Source of the DNA: Sphingopyxis sp. GW247-27LB
Lineage (GTDB): Bacteria > Pseudomonadota > Alphaproteobacteria > Sphingomonadales > Sphingomonadaceae
DNA length: 64,000 nt
Assembly: GCF_002277025.1 (NCBI RefSeq)
Contig: NZ_NIWD01000009.1
Span: 180,841-244,840, forward strand
Direction of reading: 5' to 3'
Part shown: piece after piece, positions 9,159 through 17,360 of the stretch
Layout of the letters: each line of letters starts with the position of its first letter
Position numbering within the stretch: position 1 is the first letter of the stretch
Notes under the pieces: generated by a model
Databases searched by the model: none
Seen by the model: only the letters and a program-made list of their open reading frames with translations
Told to the model about the DNA's origin: nothing
Program-made: the position numbers and the translations under genes

Positions 9159-9563
9159 TTACATGCCCCCCGGGCCGAGCGCGGCGGGCGCCAGAGCGAT
9201 CCGGATAATGGCGAAAATCCCGTAGGCCGCGCCGCCGATCGCGTAGAAGTTCAGGATGACGAGCGACAGCAGGCGCGTCGCTTCGCCGTGGACATAATCC
9301 TCGATCATCACCTGGAGGCCGAGGCGAAGATGCCAGAAGACGCTGGCGACCATCAGGATCAGGCCGAGCGCAACCGTCGGATTAGACGCCCAGCGGGTGA
9401 CCGCGCCATGATCGGTGAGCGGCAGGCGCAGAAGCGAGACGACGAACCAGGTAACCAGCAGCAGGTTGCCGAGCGCGGTGAAGCGCTGCTGCAGCCAGTG
9501 GCCGGTGCCGTGATGCGACGGGCCGAGGCCGCGCACACGGCCGAGACGCGTACCATTACCCAT
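9159..9563 (-). CDS. sdhD: Succinate dehydrogenase membrane anchor subunit
   Basis: 134 residues with three membrane helices. With SdhC it anchors complex II, binds haem b and forms the ubiquinone site. The [16 protein letters not shown] start and [18 protein letters not shown] (probable haem-ligand histidine and quinone region) match alphaproteobacterial SdhD. The start MGNGTRLG at 9563 is chosen because it overlaps the sdhC stop by eight bases, as expected for a coupled operon. Five codons upstream lies another possible start that would extend the overlap. Confidence 0.93.
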   Translation of the reverse strand: MGNGTRLGRVRGLGPSHHGTGHWLQQRFTALGNLLLVTWFVVSLLRLPLTDHGAVTRWASNPTVALGLILMVASVFWHLRLGLQVMIEDYVHGEATRLLSLVILNFYAIGGAAYGIFAIIRIALAPAALGPGGM

Positions 9564-9999
9564 TGATCGTCCCCGCAAAGATAGTGAGCCAGGTCGCGGC
9601 GGTCGCGAGGATCGCGCCGACGAAGACCGCGATCGACCACCGCCGGTTTGTCTTCAGTTCATAGCCCGCGCCGGTGTCGAGAACGAGATGGCGAAGCCCC
9701 GAGAAGAGATGCTGGAACAAGGCCCAGGTCAAGCCGATCAACACGACCTTCCCCAATATATTGGTGACCATGTGAAAGGTGCCGCCGGCGGGATCGTGCC
9801 ACACGCAGGCGACGAACGCCGCATATGCGTCGGGACCCGCGGCGATCGCGCCGAGCCACCAGAGGAACATCAGCGCCCCGACGATCGCGAGCCCGTCGCC
9901 GGTTATGCGGTGGAAGATCGAGACCGCCATCGACGGCGCCCATTTATACACCCCGAGGTGTGGAGAGAGCGGTCGCCCGCCCGGTTCCTTGCCAGCCAT
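9556..9999 (-). CDS. sdhC: Succinate dehydrogenase cytochrome b556 subunit
   Basis: 147 residues with three membrane helices. The cytochrome b subunit signature is present: RPLSPHLGVYKW, then SIFHRITGDGLA, and HLFSGLRHLVLD with the axial haem histidine. It is the first gene of the sdhCDA operon, so the promoter should lie in the 117-bp gap 10000-10116 shared with the convergent end of the DMT transporter gene. Its product passes electrons from the iron-sulphur subunit to ubiquinone together with SdhD. Confidence 0.96.
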   Translation of the reverse strand: MAGKEPGGRPLSPHLGVYKWAPSMAVSIFHRITGDGLAIVGALMFLWWLGAIAAGPDAYAAFVACVWHDPAGGTFHMVTNILGKVVLIGLTWALFQHLFSGLRHLVLDTGAGYELKTNRRWSIAVFVGAILATAATWLTIFAGTING

Positions 10000-10116
10000 A
10001 TCAGCCCCGTATCTTCTGACTCTATCCGGTCGATGCGGGCCGGTTAAGCCTTCCCGCCGCGATATGCAATTGCTTAGGGGGCGAATGGGGAAAATTTGCC
10101 TCGCGACGCCGGGCGC

Positions 10117-11085
10117 TCAGCTCGCGAGCGCGGCGGGCGGGTGCCGGCGGTGCGCGGCGATGCAGGAGAGGACGCTGGCGACGACCAGCGCGAACGCCGC
10201 CACTTCGAGCGGCGTCGGCAGCCGCCCTTCCCAGGCGAAACCATAGAGCAGCGCGAAGAGCGTTTCGAACAGGATCATCTGCCCGATCATCGTCAGTGGC
10301 AGCAGGCGGCTCATCCGGTTCCACAGCGCGTTGCCGGCGATCGAGGCGAGAAGCGCGACGCCGACCGACACGCCCGCGAAGCGAAGCCAGGTGGCCGTGT
10401 CATGGCCGATCGGCTCGAGGAGCAGCGCGAGCGGGATCAGCGCCAGCGCCTGCGCGCCGGTGACGACGCCGGTCAGCAGGTTCCAGTCGTGCGCCGAGAC
10501 ATGATCGAGGCGCGCGAGGCAGCGGCTGTTGCCGACCGCATAGGCGGTCCACGACACGAGCGCTCCCACCGCGCACAGCAGACCGACCCTTCCCGCGCCG
10601 CCATCGTCCGACGCCGGCGCGCCGATCGCCTGCCAGCCGATGCAGGCCGCTCCCGCCGCGCAGAGGAGCAGCGACGGCGCGAGGCGCGCCAGCGGAACGG
10701 CGCCGTGATCGCGGCTGCCGATCAGGGTGACCGCGACCGGCAGGAAGCCGATGACGAGCGAGGTCATCGCGATCCCGCCCGCCTGCACCGCCGCCGAAAG
10801 AAAGATGTAATAGAGGGTGTTCCCCGCGAGCGCGAGCCAGCCCAGCACCACCCAATCGCGGCGCGCGAGCCGGCCGGCCAGCGTGCGCCAGCGCGGCGCG
10901 ATCAGCACCGACGCGATCGCGCCGAAGGCGAGATAGCGCCCGATCGCGAGCTGCAGCGGGGTGAAGCCGCGCACCAGTTCGGGCGCGAGGAACACCAGCC
11001 CCCACAAGGCGCCCGCCCCCATGCCGCACGCGAGGCCGGCTCCGATTCGATGCGTGCCGGACGCGCCGGCGATGGCGATGCTCAT
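10117..11085 (-). CDS. DMT-superfamily (EamA) transporter
   Basis: 322 residues with about ten membrane helices and two EamA repeats. The N-terminal repeat starts GALWGLVFLAPELVRG and the second begins near ALVSWTAYAVGNSRCLAR. Members of this family export amino acids, other metabolites or drugs from the cytoplasm. The divergent neighbour is an Lrp/AsnC regulator at 11178, an arrangement that usually means an amino-acid-responsive exporter. The substrate is inferred only from that pairing. Confidence 0.88.
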   Translation of the reverse strand: MSIAIAGASGTHRIGAGLACGMGAGALWGLVFLAPELVRGFTPLQLAIGRYLAFGAIASVLIAPRWRTLAGRLARRDWVVLGWLALAGNTLYYIFLSAAVQAGGIAMTSLVIGFLPVAVTLIGSRDHGAVPLARLAPSLLLCAAGAACIGWQAIGAPASDDGGAGRVGLLCAVGALVSWTAYAVGNSRCLARLDHVSAHDWNLLTGVVTGAQALALIPLALLLEPIGHDTATWLRFAGVSVGVALLASIAGNALWNRMSRLLPLTMIGQMILFETLFALLYGFAWEGRLPTPLEVAAFALVVASVLSCIAAHRRHPPAALAS

Positions 11086-11123
11086 GGCGATCCTTGCTGT
11101 CGATGGGCGGGGGATAGCATCGA

Positions 11124-11150
11124 CGAAGCGAGCGAAGGACGCTTGCTTCG
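11124..11150. promoter_or_regulatory. Inverted repeat between the DMT exporter and Lrp genes (candidate operator)
   Basis: Arms CGAAGCGAGCG (11124-11134) and CGCTTGCTTCG (11140-11150) are inverted copies with one mismatch and a five-base spacer. They lie in the middle of the 92-bp divergent promoter region. Binding by the adjacent Lrp-type protein is plausible but unproven. Confidence 0.4.
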
Positions 11151-11177
11151 GGGATAAAATGCAACAAATACTCGGCT

Positions 11178-11666
11178 ATGGGCCGACCCAGAGCATCCGG
11201 CGAGCGCAGGCTCGACAGCTTCGACCGCGCGATCCTGCGCATCCTTCAGCGCGACAACAAGACGCCGCAGCGCGAAATCGCCGAAGCGGTGAACCTGTCA
11301 GCGGCGGCGGTGCAGCGGCGCATCGCCGCGATGGAGGCGGCGGGGATCATCGAACGCAATGTCGCGATCGTCGACACCGGCGCCCTCGGCATGACGATCA
11401 CCGCGGTCGTCGAGGTCCATCTGATCGACGAGCGCCCGCCCACGGTCGACGGCGCGAAAGCGCTGTTCCTCGCGGCGCCGGAAGTGCAGCAATGCTATTA
11501 TGTGACCGGCGGGATCAGCTTCGTGCTGGTGATCGTAACCCGCGACATGATCGAATATGAAGCGATCAGCCGGCGCCTGTTCGCCGACAATGACGCGGTG
11601 GCGAGCTTTCGCAGCCTGATCGCGCTCAGCCGGGTGAAGACCGGCGCGGAGATATGGATCGCCTGA
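11178..11666 (+). CDS. Lrp/AsnC family transcriptional regulator
   Basis: 162 residues. The N-terminal winged helix-turn-helix reads LDSFDRAILRILQRDN and AEAVNLSAAAVQRRIAAMEA. The C-terminal RAM domain (about 75-155) contains VTGGISFVLVIVTRDM, the ligand-binding fold of the family. It would form octamers or dimers that respond to an amino acid. It is divergent from the DMT exporter, its most likely target. Alanine dehydrogenase is also close (about 1.4 kb), and Lrp-type regulators often control ald, so that is a second candidate. Confidence 0.93.
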   Translation: MGRPRASGERRLDSFDRAILRILQRDNKTPQREIAEAVNLSAAAVQRRIAAMEAAGIIERNVAIVDTGALGMTITAVVEVHLIDERPPTVDGAKALFLAAPEVQQCYYVTGGISFVLVIVTRDMIEYEAISRRLFADNDAVASFRSLIALSRVKTGAEIWIA

Positions 11667-11689
11667 GCGCGTTCAGCGGCCTCGCCGCG

Positions 11690-11917
11690 TCACTTGATCT
11701 TGTCGCGGTTCGCGTAGAGCAGCGCCGCGATCACCGCCGCCGATCCGATGCCGAGACCCGCGGCGGCTTTCCAGCCACGCCCGCGCTTGCCGCCCTTGGC
11801 CTCGGCCTCCGCCGCTTCGAGGGCTTCCTGCTGCTCGTGGCGCTCGCGCGCGGCGCGCAGCACTTCATTTTCCTCGTCTTCGTTCGGGGGAGGAGTCGGC
11901 TGGCCTTGGTCCGTCAT
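11690..11917 (-). CDS. Small acidic single-pass membrane protein
   Basis: 75 residues. An acidic, coiled-coil-like N-terminal half rich in Glu, Ala and Arg (residues 12-42) is followed by a Gly/Lys-rich hinge. One membrane helix, AAAGLGIGSAAVIAALLYA, ends in NRDKIK. No family was recognised. It is 21 bp downstream of ald on the same strand and so probably shares its transcript. The gene ends 23 bp from the convergent lrp gene. Confidence 0.65.
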   Translation of the reverse strand: MTDQGQPTPPPNEDEENEVLRAARERHEQQEALEAAEAEAKGGKRGRGWKAAAGLGIGSAAVIAALLYANRDKIK

Positions 11918-11938
11918 TTGTCTTCTCTACTTTCTTGC

Positions 11939-13054
11939 TCAACTTAGCGCCTGGTCGACGGGCACATAGTCGGTTCCGATCGCTTCGGCTACCGCCTCGA
12001 ACGTCACCTTGCCATTCCAAACGTTCAAGCCCTGCGCAAGATGCACGTCACGGCGCAAAGCCTCTTTCCAGCCGAGGTCGGCGATGCGCAGCGCGTGCGG
12101 CAGCGTGACGTTGTTGAGCGCATAGGTGCTGGTGCGCGCGACCGCGCCCGGCATGTTGGCGACCGCATAATGGACGATGCCGTCGACCACGTAGGTCGGC
12201 TCGGCGTGCGTCGTCGCATGGCTCGTCTCGAAGCAGCCGCCCTGGTCGATCGCGACGTCGACGAGCACCGATCCGGGGCGCATCGTCTTCAGCATGTCGC
12301 GGGTGACGAGCTTGGGCGCCTCGGCTCCCGGGATCAGCACCGCGCCGATGACGAGATCGGCATCGGCGACGCATTCGGCGAGGTTGGCGCGGTTCGAGAA
12401 GCGGGTCTTCGCCCGCGATTCGAAGAAGGTACCGACGCGTTCGAGCACTTCGGGATCGCGGTCGAGGATGGTGACATCGGCGCCGAGCCCGGTCGCCATC
12501 TGCGCCGCGTTGAAGCCGACGACGCCGCCGCCGATGATGCACACCTTGCCCGGCGCGACGCCGGGGACGCCTCCGAGCAGCACGCCGCGGCCGCCGTGCG
12601 CCTTTTCGAGCGCGGTCGCGCCGGCCTGGATCGACATGCGCCCCGCGACCTGACTCATCGGCTTGAGGAGCGGCAAGCCGCCGTGCGGGCTGGTCACGGT
12701 TTCATAGGCGATGCACACCGCGCCCGACGCCATCAGGTCGCGCGTCTGCTCGGGGTCCGGGGCGAGGTGGAGATAGGTGTAGAGGATCTGGCCGGGGCGC
12801 AGCATCGCGCGCTCGGCCGGCTGCGGCTCCTTCACCTTCACCACCATCTCGGCCGTCGCGAAAATCTCGGCGGCGGTCGCGACGATCTCCGCGCCCGCAT
12901 CCTCATAGGTGCGGTCGTGCGCGCCGATGCCTTCGCCCGCCCCGGTCTCGACCAGCACGCGGTGGCCGTGCACGACCAGCTCGCGCGCGCTTTCGGGGGT
13001 CAGGCCGACGCGATATTCGTGATTCTTGATTTCCCTGGGGGTGCCGATGATCAT
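11939..13054 (-). CDS. ald: Alanine dehydrogenase
   Basis: 371 residues, the usual length. It catalyses the NAD-dependent, reversible deamination of L-alanine to pyruvate and ammonium in the cytoplasm. The start [20 protein letters not shown] is the family's hallmark. The Rossmann motif [20 protein letters not shown] and the late SYALNN-like segment ([16 protein letters not shown]) are present. The ATG at 13054 fits this N-terminus better than one ten codons upstream. The 209-bp gap to the divergent chemoreceptor gene holds an inverted repeat at 13140-13168 that could be regulatory. Confidence 0.97.
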   Translation of the reverse strand: MIIGTPREIKNHEYRVGLTPESARELVVHGHRVLVETGAGEGIGAHDRTYEDAGAEIVATAAEIFATAEMVVKVKEPQPAERAMLRPGQILYTYLHLAPDPEQTRDLMASGAVCIAYETVTSPHGGLPLLKPMSQVAGRMSIQAGATALEKAHGGRGVLLGGVPGVAPGKVCIIGGGVVGFNAAQMATGLGADVTILDRDPEVLERVGTFFESRAKTRFSNRANLAECVADADLVIGAVLIPGAEAPKLVTRDMLKTMRPGSVLVDVAIDQGGCFETSHATTHAEPTYVVDGIVHYAVANMPGAVARTSTYALNNVTLPHALRIADLGWKEALRRDVHLAQGLNVWNGKVTFEAVAEAIGTDYVPVDQALS

Positions 13055-13139
13055 GGTTTCGTCTCCGACCGGTTTCACCTGCAACCAATAACCGCGCCGC
13101 GCCCTCGAAGTATAGCGCTCATCGGTGCTCCAATCACCA

Positions 13140-13168
13140 AATTCGCCCTGCCGGGTTAACGGCGAATT
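13140..13168. promoter_or_regulatory. Inverted repeat in the ald/chemoreceptor divergent region
   Basis: AATTCGCC (13140-13147) and GGCGAATT (13161-13168) are perfect inverted copies 13 bases apart, in the 209-bp gap between divergent genes. They may be a regulator site or chance; the rest of the gap shows nothing recognisable. Confidence 0.3.
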
Positions 13169-13263
13169 TACCGGTTCCGCAGCATATCCCGTTCACCAGT
13201 TTCGCGGACGCAGGCGGACGGCAGACGCCGCGCATCCAAGATTTGGCCTCGGGGGACGGGATC

Positions 13264-14613
13264 ATGGTGAAGGACAATCCGATTCATAAGCAGCAGATCG
13301 ATCCGGTGCTGATGGCCGATCGCTTTCCCTATTACGACCTCGATGGCCGGCTTGCCGCGGATGCGCGCGAGATCGCCGAGATGGTGGTGGGCCACGAGGA
13401 GCCGATCGGCCGCGCCTATTGGACCGCCTTCAACGCGCTGCCCCACGTCCGCAAGGCCGAAGGCGAACTGCTCGAAGCCTATGTGCGCGGCAGCACCCGG
13501 CACATGCTGGTCAAATATTCCGATCCCGCGGGCCAGGAATCGGCGACGATCGCCTGCCAGAACACCCATATGGCGCTGCGCGTCGGCGTGCCGCTCGCCT
13601 CGGTATTGTCGTGCCTCGGCGAAAGCCAGCGGCTGACCATCGAGCATGTCGTCCACGCCTGCGCCGGCGACACCGACCGCATCGTCCGGCTGACGAGCGC
13701 GATCAACCGCCTCGCGCTGCTCGAGATGGACATCATGCAGACCTATGCCGAAAAGCTGGAGCGCGCCGCGATCTCGAGCGAGCGCCAGGCGCTGGCGGGC
13801 GATTTCGACCGCTCGATCGCGACGCTGGTGCAGGACACCGACGGAGTGCGCCAGCAACTCGCGAGCCAGGCCGAATCGGCCGATCTCGCGGCCAAAGGCA
13901 TGATCGCCAAGACGAGCGAGGTCGCCGCGGCGTCCGAGCAGTCGGCGATCGCGATGCGCGAGGCGGCGTCGACCGCCGCCGGGCTGATCCGCGCGATCGA
14001 GGATGCGCGCAGCGAGGTCGAAGCCTCGGCCAGCGTCGCGACCCGCGCGTCGGAACAGGCGGGCGAAGCGGTCGCCATGTCGGAAGCGCTGTCGCGCCAC
14101 GCCGAATCGATCGAATCGATCCTCGGCCTGATCCGCGAGATCGCGGGACAGACCAACCTTCTCGCCCTCAACGCCACGATCGAGGCGGCGCGCGCCGGCG
14201 AATCGGGCCGCGGCTTCGCAGTCGTCGCGCAGGAAGTGAAGAGCCTCGCCAACGAAACCGCGCGCGCGACCGACGATATCGCGGGCAAGATCACCGCGAT
14301 CCAGCAGGCGACAAAGGGTTCGGTGAGCGCCAACCAGTCGATCCAGGCGACGATCGTCGAGGTCCAGCAATCGGCCGAACGCATCCGCGACGCGATGGAC
14401 GCGCAGGCGCAGACGGTCACCTCGATCACCGCCGCGGTCGACGAGACCGCGCTCGCCGCCGATTCGATGTCGTCGACCATCGCCAGCATCCGCAACGATT
14501 CGGGAATGGTCGCGGGCGAGATCAGCGTGCTGAGCGAGAAATTCGCCAAGATGGGCGAGCGGCTCCAGTCGCTCGAACAGGCGGCGAGCGAGTTCAGCCG
14601 CCGGGTGGCTTGA
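13264..14613 (+). CDS. Soluble methyl-accepting chemotaxis protein with globin-coupled-sensor-like N-terminus
   Basis: 449 residues with no membrane segment. Residues about 10-170 resemble the globin domain of globin-coupled sensors. The rest is a long helical MCP signalling domain whose hairpin tip reads [20 protein letters not shown], followed by [15 protein letters not shown]. In sensor globins the proximal histidine precedes an R-I-G-x-P element. Here the element is RVGVP (106-110), but the aligned position is Ala104, with a histidine two residues earlier at 102. Haem binding is therefore doubtful. No che or flagellar genes are in the window. The ATG at 13264 is preferred over a TTG seven codons upstream. 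Confidence 0.88.
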   Translation: MVKDNPIHKQQIDPVLMADRFPYYDLDGRLAADAREIAEMVVGHEEPIGRAYWTAFNALPHVRKAEGELLEAYVRGSTRHMLVKYSDPAGQESATIACQNTHMALRVGVPLASVLSCLGESQRLTIEHVVHACAGDTDRIVRLTSAINRLALLEMDIMQTYAEKLERAAISSERQALAGDFDRSIATLVQDTDGVRQQLASQAESADLAAKGMIAKTSEVAAASEQSAIAMREAASTAAGLIRAIEDARSEVEASASVATRASEQAGEAVAMSEALSRHAESIESILGLIREIAGQTNLLALNATIEAARAGESGRGFAVVAQEVKSLANETARATDDIAGKITAIQQATKGSVSANQSIQATIVEVQQSAERIRDAMDAQAQTVTSITAAVDETALAADSMSSTIASIRNDSGMVAGEISVLSEKFAKMGERLQSLEQAASEFSRRVA

Positions 14614-14635
14614 CGAAGGCAAGAATTTTCAAAAC

Positions 14636-14724
14636 CCGTTCGTGCTGAGCCTGTCGAAGCACCGTTCTTCCCTTCCACGCCCGAAGAAGGAAGAACGGCC
14701 CTTCGACAGGCTCAGGGCGAACGG
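14636..14724. repeat. Intergenic palindrome, family C (CTGAGCCTGTCGAAG)
   Basis: 34-base arms at 14636-14669 and 14691-14724 are inverted copies with four mismatches; both contain CTGAGCCTGTCGAAG or its complement, a word scattered through sphingomonad genomes. A TTTTTT run follows at once on the + strand, so it may also terminate the chemoreceptor transcript. Confidence 0.87.
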
Positions 14725-14778
14725 AATTTTTTGACCGCCCCTTTTGCGCTGAACCTCGCCGGCCGCTAAAGCCGCGGC

Positions 14779-15468
14779 ATGACACATATCCTGATCACCG
14801 GCGCGAGCCGCGGCATCGGCGCGGCGATCGCCGATGCGCTGACCACCGACGCGACGAAGGTCGTCGCGCTTTCCAGCGCCGACGGCGACCTTGCAGACCC
14901 CCACGCTCCCGCGCGGCTGTGGGCCGAAAGCCTCGATCGCCTCGACGGCCGCATCGACGTGCTGATCAACAATGCCGGAGTGTTCGAGACCAATCCGATC
15001 GACAAAAGCGATGCCGACTGGCTCGCCGGCTGGAATCGCACGCTGGAGGTCAATCTGACCGCAAGCGCGCAGCTCTGCCGCCTCGCGGTGCGCCACTGGC
15101 AGCAAGGCGCGCGCGGCGGCCGCATCGTCAATATCGCGAGCCGCGCCGCCTATCGCGGCGACAGTCCCGCACACTGGCATTATGCGGCGTCGAAGGCGGG
15201 GATGGTCGCGATGACCAAGACGATCGCGCGCGCCTATGCCCGCGAGAATATCCTCGCCTTCGCCATCTGCCCCGGCTTCACCATGACCGGCATGGCCGAG
15301 GAGTATCTCGAAAGCCGCGGCGGCGACAAATTGCTCGCCGATATCCCGCTCGGACGCGTCGCGATGCCAGAGGAGATCGCCGAGATGGCGCGCTGGTGCG
15401 CTCTCGCCGCGCCGCCCTCGATGACCGGCGCGGTGCTCGACGCCAATGGAGCAAGCTATGTCCGGTAA
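14779..15468 (+). CDS. Short-chain dehydrogenase/reductase
   Basis: 229 residues of the classical SDR family. The cofactor loop ITGASRGIGAAIA is at residues 6-18, NNAG is near 69, and the catalytic Ser and YAASK tetrad members are in NIASRA and HYAASKAGM. It is a cytoplasmic NAD(P)-dependent oxidoreductase of unknown substrate. Its last 11 bases overlap the start of the metallo-beta-lactamase gene, so the two are coupled with prmA in one three-gene operon. Confidence 0.92.
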   Translation: MTHILITGASRGIGAAIADALTTDATKVVALSSADGDLADPHAPARLWAESLDRLDGRIDVLINNAGVFETNPIDKSDADWLAGWNRTLEVNLTASAQLCRLAVRHWQQGARGGRIVNIASRAAYRGDSPAHWHYAASKAGMVAMTKTIARAYARENILAFAICPGFTMTGMAEEYLESRGGDKLLADIPLGRVAMPEEIAEMARWCALAAPPSMTGAVLDANGASYVR

Positions 15469-16360
15469 ACCCATGCTGTTCGCCGCGCTGCTGCTCGCAG
15501 GCTGCGCGTCCCAGGCCGAAGCGCCCGCTTCCGCACCCGCCGCGCCCACAGGCCAGGCGCTTGCCGCCGCGTGCGAAGGCCGCGACGGCTGGAGCGATCC
15601 CGCGCCGCCCGCGAAGATCTTCGGCAACAGCTATTATGTCGGCACCTGCGGCATTTCGGCGGTGCTGATCGACGCGCCGGGCGGGCTCGTGCTGATCGAC
15701 GCGGCGACCGAGGAGGCCGCGCCCGCGATCCTCGCCAACATCCGTGCGCTGGGCTTCGACCCGAAGCAGGTGCATACCCTGCTCGCGAGCCACGAGCATC
15801 TCGACCATGTCGGCGGGCTCAGGGCGCTGCAGGATGCGACCGGCGCGAAAATCTATGCGCGCCATGAAGCGGTCGCCACGCTGACGAGCGGCGAGCCCGA
15901 AGCGCGCGACCCGCAGCGCGGCGCGATCCCGCCCTTCCGCGGCGTGAAGATCGCGGGCGAGCTCCGCGACGGCGAGGCGCTGCCGATTCCCGGCCTCGAC
16001 CTGACGCTCCATGCGACGCCCGGCCACACGCCGGGGAGCACGAGCTGGACGTGGCGGTCGTGCGAGGACAGCGACTGCCGCACCATCGCCTATGTCGACA
16101 GCCTGAGCGCGGTGTCGGGCGACGACTACCGCTTCACCGACCATCCCGATTATGTCGCAATGATGCGCGCGACCTTCGCAAAGGTGCCGGCGCTGCCCTG
16201 CGACATATTGATCACCCCGCATCCGGGCGCGAGCGACCTGTTCGCGCGCCTCGCGGGCGATGCCCCCCTCGCCGACCCGGGCGGCTGCCGCACCTATGCC
16301 GCCGAGGCCGCGAAACGGCTCGCCGATCGGCTGGCGAAGGAAGCCGCGGGCAAGCCATGA
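15458..16360 (+). CDS. Subclass B3 metallo-beta-lactamase (lipoprotein)
   Basis: 300 residues. The N-terminus MSGKPMLFAALLLAGC ends in a lipobox, so the protein should be a lipid-anchored periplasmic enzyme. All B3 zinc ligands are present: H112, H114, D116 and H117 in HEHLDH, H190 in TPGHTPGSTSW, and H255 in ITPHPGASD. The B3-specific stretches DSLSAVSGDDYRF and LPCDILITPHP are also there. B3 enzymes hydrolyse penicillins, cephalosporins and often carbapenems. Whether this one does is not provable from sequence, since some family members act on other lactones. The start at 15458 gives the signal; it overlaps the upstream SDR gene and shares ATGA with prmA. Confidence 0.93.
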   Translation: MSGKPMLFAALLLAGCASQAEAPASAPAAPTGQALAAACEGRDGWSDPAPPAKIFGNSYYVGTCGISAVLIDAPGGLVLIDAATEEAAPAILANIRALGFDPKQVHTLLASHEHLDHVGGLRALQDATGAKIYARHEAVATLTSGEPEARDPQRGAIPPFRGVKIAGELRDGEALPIPGLDLTLHATPGHTPGSTSWTWRSCEDSDCRTIAYVDSLSAVSGDDYRFTDHPDYVAMMRATFAKVPALPCDILITPHPGASDLFARLAGDAPLADPGGCRTYAAEAAKRLADRLAKEAAGKP

Positions 16361-17328
16361 GCTGGCTCGTCTCGCTCCCCTGCACCCGCGATGAGGCCGA
16401 GGCGCTGTCGGGCGAGGTGCCGGCACTCGACGCGCTGCCCGATGCGCCGGTGGTGGTGACGCGCGAGATCGACGAAGCGGCCGCGCGCTGGCAGCTCGAC
16501 GCCTATGTCGAGGCGCCGCCGAGCGCCGCGCTCATCGAAACGTTGCGCGCGCTGGTGCCGAGCGCGAAGGGCGCCGCGCCCACGGTCGAGGAGCTGCCCG
16601 AGGAGGATTGGGTGACGCTGAGCCAGCAGGGGCTCGAACCCGTGCAGGCCGGCCGCTTTTTCGTCCATACGAGCAGCCATGCCGACCGCGTGCCGCCGGA
16701 CGTCGTGCCCTTCCTGATCGACGCGAGCCAGGCCTTCGGCACCGGCGGGCACGACACGACCGCGGGATGCCTGTCGATGCTCGACCGGATCGCGCGGGCC
16801 GGCGCGGCGCCGCGCAATATCGCCGATATCGGCACCGGCACCGGACTGCTCGCCTTCGCCGCGCTGGCGCTGTGGCCGCGCGCCCGGGCGATCGCGTCGG
16901 ACATCGACCCCGCGAGCATCCTCGTGACGCGCGACAATGCCGCGATCAACGGCGTCGCGCTCGGTCGAGGAGGCGGCCGGCTCGCGCTCGCGGTCGCGCC
17001 GGGAACCGATCATCCCGCAATCCGCCACCGCGCGCCCTACGATCTGGTCGTCGCAAACATCCTCGCTGGCCCCCTCATCACCCTCGCCCCCGACATCGCC
17101 GCCGCGACCGCGCCCGGCGGCCACGCGATCCTCGCGGGCCTGATCGCGCGGCAGATGGAACCGGTGCTCGCCGCCTATCGCGCGCAGGGATTCCGGCTTG
17201 CGGGCCGGGGCGGGAGCGCCGAATGGCCGTGCCTGCTGCTGGTCAAGCGGCGGCGCTATGGTTGGCGGCGCAAGGAGCGCGCGCTGCACCGCGCGAACCC
17301 GTCGGACGCGACGTTCGGGAGCTGGTGA
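16357..17328 (+). CDS. prmA: Ribosomal protein L11 methyltransferase
   Basis: 323 residues. It transfers methyl groups from S-adenosylmethionine to ribosomal protein L11. The SAM-binding motif is IADIGTGTGLLAFAALAL, preceded by the family-specific QAFGTGGHDTT and followed by DLVVANILAGPL. The N-terminal 110 residues form the substrate-recognition domain. The basic tail (KRRRYGWRRKERALHR) is longer than in many homologues. It starts within the stop of the beta-lactamase gene (ATGA). It is convergent with phhA. Confidence 0.94.
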   Translation: MSWLVSLPCTRDEAEALSGEVPALDALPDAPVVVTREIDEAAARWQLDAYVEAPPSAALIETLRALVPSAKGAAPTVEELPEEDWVTLSQQGLEPVQAGRFFVHTSSHADRVPPDVVPFLIDASQAFGTGGHDTTAGCLSMLDRIARAGAAPRNIADIGTGTGLLAFAALALWPRARAIASDIDPASILVTRDNAAINGVALGRGGGRLALAVAPGTDHPAIRHRAPYDLVVANILAGPLITLAPDIAAATAPGGHAILAGLIARQMEPVLAAYRAQGFRLAGRGGSAEWPCLLLVKRRRYGWRRKERALHRANPSDATFGSW

Positions 17329-17360
17329 GACTTCCCCTTCAGGGGAGAGGGCGTCGTTGG

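Noticed and set aside
7256-9208. A 650-codon + strand frame opposite sdhA
   Set aside because: A composition shadow of sdhA, without any family signature.
17333-17346. Small hairpin TCCCCT/AGGGGA between prmA and phhA as a terminator
   Set aside because: Only six pairs with a two-base loop and no T-run; too weak to list as a terminator.
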